Below, piece after piece: positions 34,914-37,216 of a stretch of 37,216 nucleotides of DNA. Each line of letters begins with the position of its first letter. The first letter of the stretch is position 1. A program made the position numbers and the translations under genes. The DNA is from Rickettsiales bacterium (GTDB lineage Bacteria; Pseudomonadota; Alphaproteobacteria; Rickettsiales; UBA1997). Location of the stretch: NCBI GenBank assembly GCA_017999675.1, contig JAGNLL010000012.1:1-37216 (forward strand). Reading direction: 5' to 3'. The notes under the pieces were generated by a model. It was given only the letters and a program-made list of their open reading frames with translations, was not told the origin of the DNA and ran no database searches.

Positions 34914-35792
34914 ATGAGAAACAAAAAAAGCGCCTTCTCGCTAATCGAAATTTCGATTGTGGTACTAATCATTGGTATCTTGGTTGCGGGCATCACGCAA
35001 TCTAGCAGACTTATCGCATCTTCAAAAATCGCCACCGCTCAATCATTAACTCAAAGTGCGCCAGTTAGCGCTAATAACGGCTTGATGCTTTGGTTAGAAA
35101 CTTCAACAGAAGCTAGTTTTGCAGCTGCTCAATCTTCAGATGGCGTTGCAATCACTGCTTGGAACGACATTAATACTCAAAGCATTTCGAAGCTTTTTGC
35201 TAATACTGTTGTTGCAAACTCAGTCACTTACAAAGCAGTTTCTCCAATTGGTGGACTTCCTTCTGTGCAATTTGGCGCTACTAGCACCGGCATGGAAGTT
35301 GCTGCAGCTGCTGCGTCTTTCGATGATGCTGCAATTCAAACTTCAGCTAACAGCTTTACCTTCTTCGTAGTTTCTGACGACGAATCTACAGCTGACGCTG
35401 TACGCGGTGTATTCCAAAATGGCGCTGCTAGCACAGGATTTGGATATGCAAATACTGCAACAGCTTCTACCAGAGCTATCACAGTTGGGGCTTCAACTAA
35501 CGACTTAGCAACTACCAACTACTCAAGAAACCCTGAAATTGTTTCAGCAACTTACGATGGAGCAACTCTTAAAGCTTACAGAAACGGTACTAACGTTTTT
35601 GATGCAGCTGCAACTGCTGTCACTCCAACAGGTGCAATGTTTGTTGGTGGCAACGCTACTCAAACAACCGCAACAAGCTGGGTTGGATACATCTCTGAAA
35701 TCATCATCTTCAACAATGCTCTAAAAGATGACGATCGCAAATCAATCGAACAATATTTGAGCAAAAAATATGGCATTAAAGTTGCCAGTTAG
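34914..35792 (+). CDS. Type IV pilin-like protein with LamG/concanavalin-like C-terminal domain (copy 2)
   Basis: 292 residues and a paralogue of the 18841-19728 product. The prepilin leader MRNKKSAFSLIEISIVVLI again has 7 residues, Ala at -1, Phe8 and Glu12. Shared landmarks follow in the same order: LTQSAPV, WNDIN, a jelly-roll core, and SEIIIFNNALKDDDRKSIEQ. It is richer in Ala and Thr than copy 1 and has no cysteine. The A-rich leader and a strong terminator just after the stop indicate a single-gene transcript. The call is on motifs; no pilus machinery lies in the window. Confidence 0.86.
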   Translation: MRNKKSAFSLIEISIVVLIIGILVAGITQSSRLIASSKIATAQSLTQSAPVSANNGLMLWLETSTEASFAAAQSSDGVAITAWNDINTQSISKLFANTVVANSVTYKAVSPIGGLPSVQFGATSTGMEVAAAAASFDDAAIQTSANSFTFFVVSDDESTADAVRGVFQNGAASTGFGYANTATASTRAITVGASTNDLATTNYSRNPEIVSATYDGATLKAYRNGTNVFDAAATAVTPTGAMFVGGNATQTTATSWVGYISEIIIFNNALKDDDRKSIEQYLSKKYGIKVAS

Positions 35793-35810
35793 TTTTAGCT
35801 AAAATTTAAA

Positions 35811-35847
35811 AAACCGGATTGTCAAAAAATGACAATCCGGTTTTTTT
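35811..35847 (+). terminator. Intrinsic terminator after pilin-LamG copy 2
   Basis: AAACCGGATTGTC (35811-35823) and GACAATCCGGTTT (35831-35843) form a perfect 13-bp stem with a 7-nt A-rich loop, followed by more T residues. It starts 18 nt after the stop codon. Confidence 0.92.
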
Positions 35848-35875
35848 ATGTCTGAAGGTTTTTTTCACTACTGCA

Positions 35876-35966
35876 CTGGACTGCCACGCTGCGCTCGCAA
35901 TGACAGATGTCGTAGGGGAGATCGCCCACCACACACCGTCATTGCGAGTGCAGCGTGGCAATCCAG
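35876..35966. repeat. Palindromic intergenic repeat, family P3, copy 2
   Basis: 29-bp arms (35876-35904 and 35938-35966) with two mismatches contain GCTCGCAATGAC and GTCATTGCGAGTGCAG. The spacer keeps the motif GTAGGGGAGATCGCCCACCAC, nearly as in copy 1 at 1695-1784. It lies between the terminator of pilin-LamG copy 2 and the end of tsaD; the other bases of this gap show nothing. Confidence 0.88.
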
Positions 35967-36001
35967 CAAGAATTCCAAAACAACATCGACCAACTACAAT
36001 T

Positions 36002-37057
36002 CTAAACTCCTTCCAACTCCCACCGCGCCCGTGGCTTAAAATTCAAATCATCTACAAGCCCCAGCTGCATCTTCTCCACGCCCACCCAAGCAATCATCGC
36101 GGCGTTATCTGTGCAAAGCGCAATTGGTGGGGCTACAACTTCTAAATCATGTTTTACGCCCCAATTTTGCAGTGCCCCAAAAATGCAGCGATTAGCAGCG
36201 ACACCTCCCGCAATTACCAATTTTCTTACGGGTGTTTTTCTCAGATCAACATTCTCAAGTCGATTCACAATAATTTCGCAAACCACCTTTTGAAATGAGG
36301 CGCAAATGTCGGCCTTGTCTTGTTCAAGAATTTTCTGCGGTGAAGTTAGATGCGAAAAATCTTCGCCAATTAATTTTTCAATTTCGCGACGCACTGCGGT
36401 TTTTAATCCCGAAAAAGAAAAGTTGCAGAGATGCTCTTTTTTTAAAAACCCGTCAATTAGTGGGCGCGAAAATTTGAAGCGATTTTGATCACCGCTTTTT
36501 GCAAGCTTTTCAACAGATGGTCCACCAGGATAAGCCAGCCCCAACATTTGCGCCACTTTGTCAAAAGCCTCGCCCAGTGCATCGTCAATTGTCTCGCCAA
36601 TTTTTTCGTAATTGCCCACGCCGTGCGCCATTAAAATTTGGCAATGGCCGCCAGAAATTAACAAAAGCAAATAAGGAAATTCTAAATCAGAAGTAAGGCG
36701 CGCCGTGAGTGCGTGGCCCTCAAGGTGGTTCACCGCAAGAAATGGTTTTTGAAAAACTGAGGCCAAAGTTTTTGCTGCCATCATGCCAACAATGACGCCG
36801 CCGATTAATCCCGGCCCTGAGGTTGCGGCGAAGGCGTCGATTTCTTCAAATTTTAAATTGGCTTGCTCGAGAGCCTGCAAAATTAAATCATCCAAAACTT
36901 CAACGTGACCACGTGCGGCAAGCTCGGGCACTACTCCACCAAATTTTTTGTGCAGATCAATTTGCGAGTTTAGGGCGTGGGATAAAATATTTTTTTGATC
37001 GTCAACAATCGCAACAGCAGTTTCGTCGCAAGAGGTTTCAATGCCGAGGATTTTCAT
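36002..37057 (-). CDS. tsaD: tRNA N6-adenosine threonylcarbamoyltransferase TsaD
   Basis: Transfers the threonylcarbamoyl group to A37 of tRNAs reading ANN codons, with TsaB and TsaE. The 351 residues start MKILGIETSCDETAVAIVDD (family start). GVVPELAARGHVE is conserved, and the metal-binding pair His111 and His115 lies in NHLEGHALTAR. LLISGGHCQIL and IAGGVAANRCIFGALQ are the nucleotide-binding segments of the ASKHA fold. Typical length, no oddity. A perfect palindrome lies 20 bp upstream. Confidence 0.97.
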   Translation of the reverse strand: MKILGIETSCDETAVAIVDDQKNILSHALNSQIDLHKKFGGVVPELAARGHVEVLDDLILQALEQANLKFEEIDAFAATSGPGLIGGVIVGMMAAKTLASVFQKPFLAVNHLEGHALTARLTSDLEFPYLLLLISGGHCQILMAHGVGNYEKIGETIDDALGEAFDKVAQMLGLAYPGGPSVEKLAKSGDQNRFKFSRPLIDGFLKKEHLCNFSFSGLKTAVRREIEKLIGEDFSHLTSPQKILEQDKADICASFQKVVCEIIVNRLENVDLRKTPVRKLVIAGGVAANRCIFGALQNWGVKHDLEVVAPPIALCTDNAAMIAWVGVEKMQLGLVDDLNFKPRARWELEGV

Positions 37058-37077
37058 TTTTAGTATTTGAAATTTTT

Positions 37078-37173
37078 ATAGGTCCCCGAGCAAAGCGTAG
37101 CGTCGTCGAGGGGCCCGAAGCTAGATCTCGCTTCGGGCCCCTCGACGACGCTACGCTTTGCTCGGGGACCTAT
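37078..37173. repeat. Perfect 44-bp inverted repeat (family P4)
   Basis: Arms 37078-37121 and 37130-37173 are exactly complementary over 44 bp with an 8-nt centre. The sequence (GGTCCCCGAGCAAAGCGTAG and on) is far richer in GC than the surroundings. It has no relatives elsewhere in the window. It sits between tsaD and the gene cut by the right edge, both on the minus strand. Confidence 0.95.
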
Positions 37174-37177
37174 TTAG

Positions 37178-37216
37178 TTAATGGTGGTAAACATCCAAAT
37201 TACCAAAGCGGGTGAA
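37178..37216 (-). CDS. 3' end of an unidentified gene (cut by window edge)
   Basis: The minus-strand frame from the right edge reads FTRFGNLDVYHH and stops with TAA at 37178-37180, 4 bp beyond the palindrome. It would be the gene upstream of tsaD on the same strand. Twelve residues are not enough to name it. Confidence 0.4.
   Translation of the reverse strand, partial: FTRFGNLDVYHH

Noticed and set aside
36823-37215. Plus-strand open frame across tsaD and the P4 palindrome
   Set aside because: It is antisense to tsaD, Arg-rich, and its end is read from the palindrome; it looks like a shadow frame.

Overview
This 37 kb window is a gene-dense, AT-rich bacterial segment that reads as alphaproteobacterial and most probably Rickettsiales-like or another host-associated lineage. 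Reasons: a VirB8/VirB9 pair of the kind found in Rickettsiales type IV secretion systems; two large ankyrin-repeat proteins; an NDUFAF5-like methyltransferase next to comF; a DUF1674 (SDHAF4-type) protein; a mitochondrial-processing-peptidase-like M16 protease; and a malic enzyme fused to a phosphotransacetylase domain. LeuD points to a genome less reduced than classical Rickettsia. The taxonomic call is inference; no rRNA gene is present. Nearly all genes lack a Shine-Dalgarno sequence and instead have an A-rich leader just before ATG.

Layout. 0-3.9 kb: a short two-partner-secretion FHA-type exoprotein, a 3' fragment of dnaE lying directly behind uppP, and tRNA-Leu(CAA). 4.1-6.2 kb: ankyrin protein 1, whose N-terminal region looks like a C58 (YopT-type) cysteine protease. 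6.4-14 kb, all minus strand: a YejA-like binding protein, nfuA, tRNA-Arg(CCG), a CinA-type protein, virB8, virB9, leuS. 14-18 kb, plus strand: ribF, leuD, fabI, gmk, dedA. 18-19.7 kb, minus: an outer-membrane barrel protein and a type IV pilin-like protein with a LamG-like C-terminal domain. 19.8-22.1 kb: SOUL lipoprotein, FAD amine-oxidase-like protein, msrA. 22.4-24.6 kb: ankyrin protein 2, ending in a CaaX-type tetrapeptide (CIIS). 24.7-28.4 kb: miaB, methyltransferase, comF, amidase. 28.5-31.5 kb: maeB, an unknown gene and an SDHAF4-type gene in one tight run. 31.6-37.2 kb: M16 protease, ABC-F ATPase (uup), a second pilin-LamG protein, tsaD and the edge of another gene.

The intergenic spaces are short (none over 300 bp) and many are filled by long GC-rich palindromes: at least four unrelated families (three copies, two copies, two copies and a single perfect 44-bp-arm palindrome), several placed where terminators should be.

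The window's interest is a dispersed host-interaction set within housekeeping genes: secretion core parts (VirB8/B9), two candidate effectors (protease-ankyrin; ankyrin with a CaaX end that could be prenylated by a eukaryotic host), a TPS adhesin and two pilin-lectin-like surface proteins. That these act together is inference from content, not shown by the sequence.
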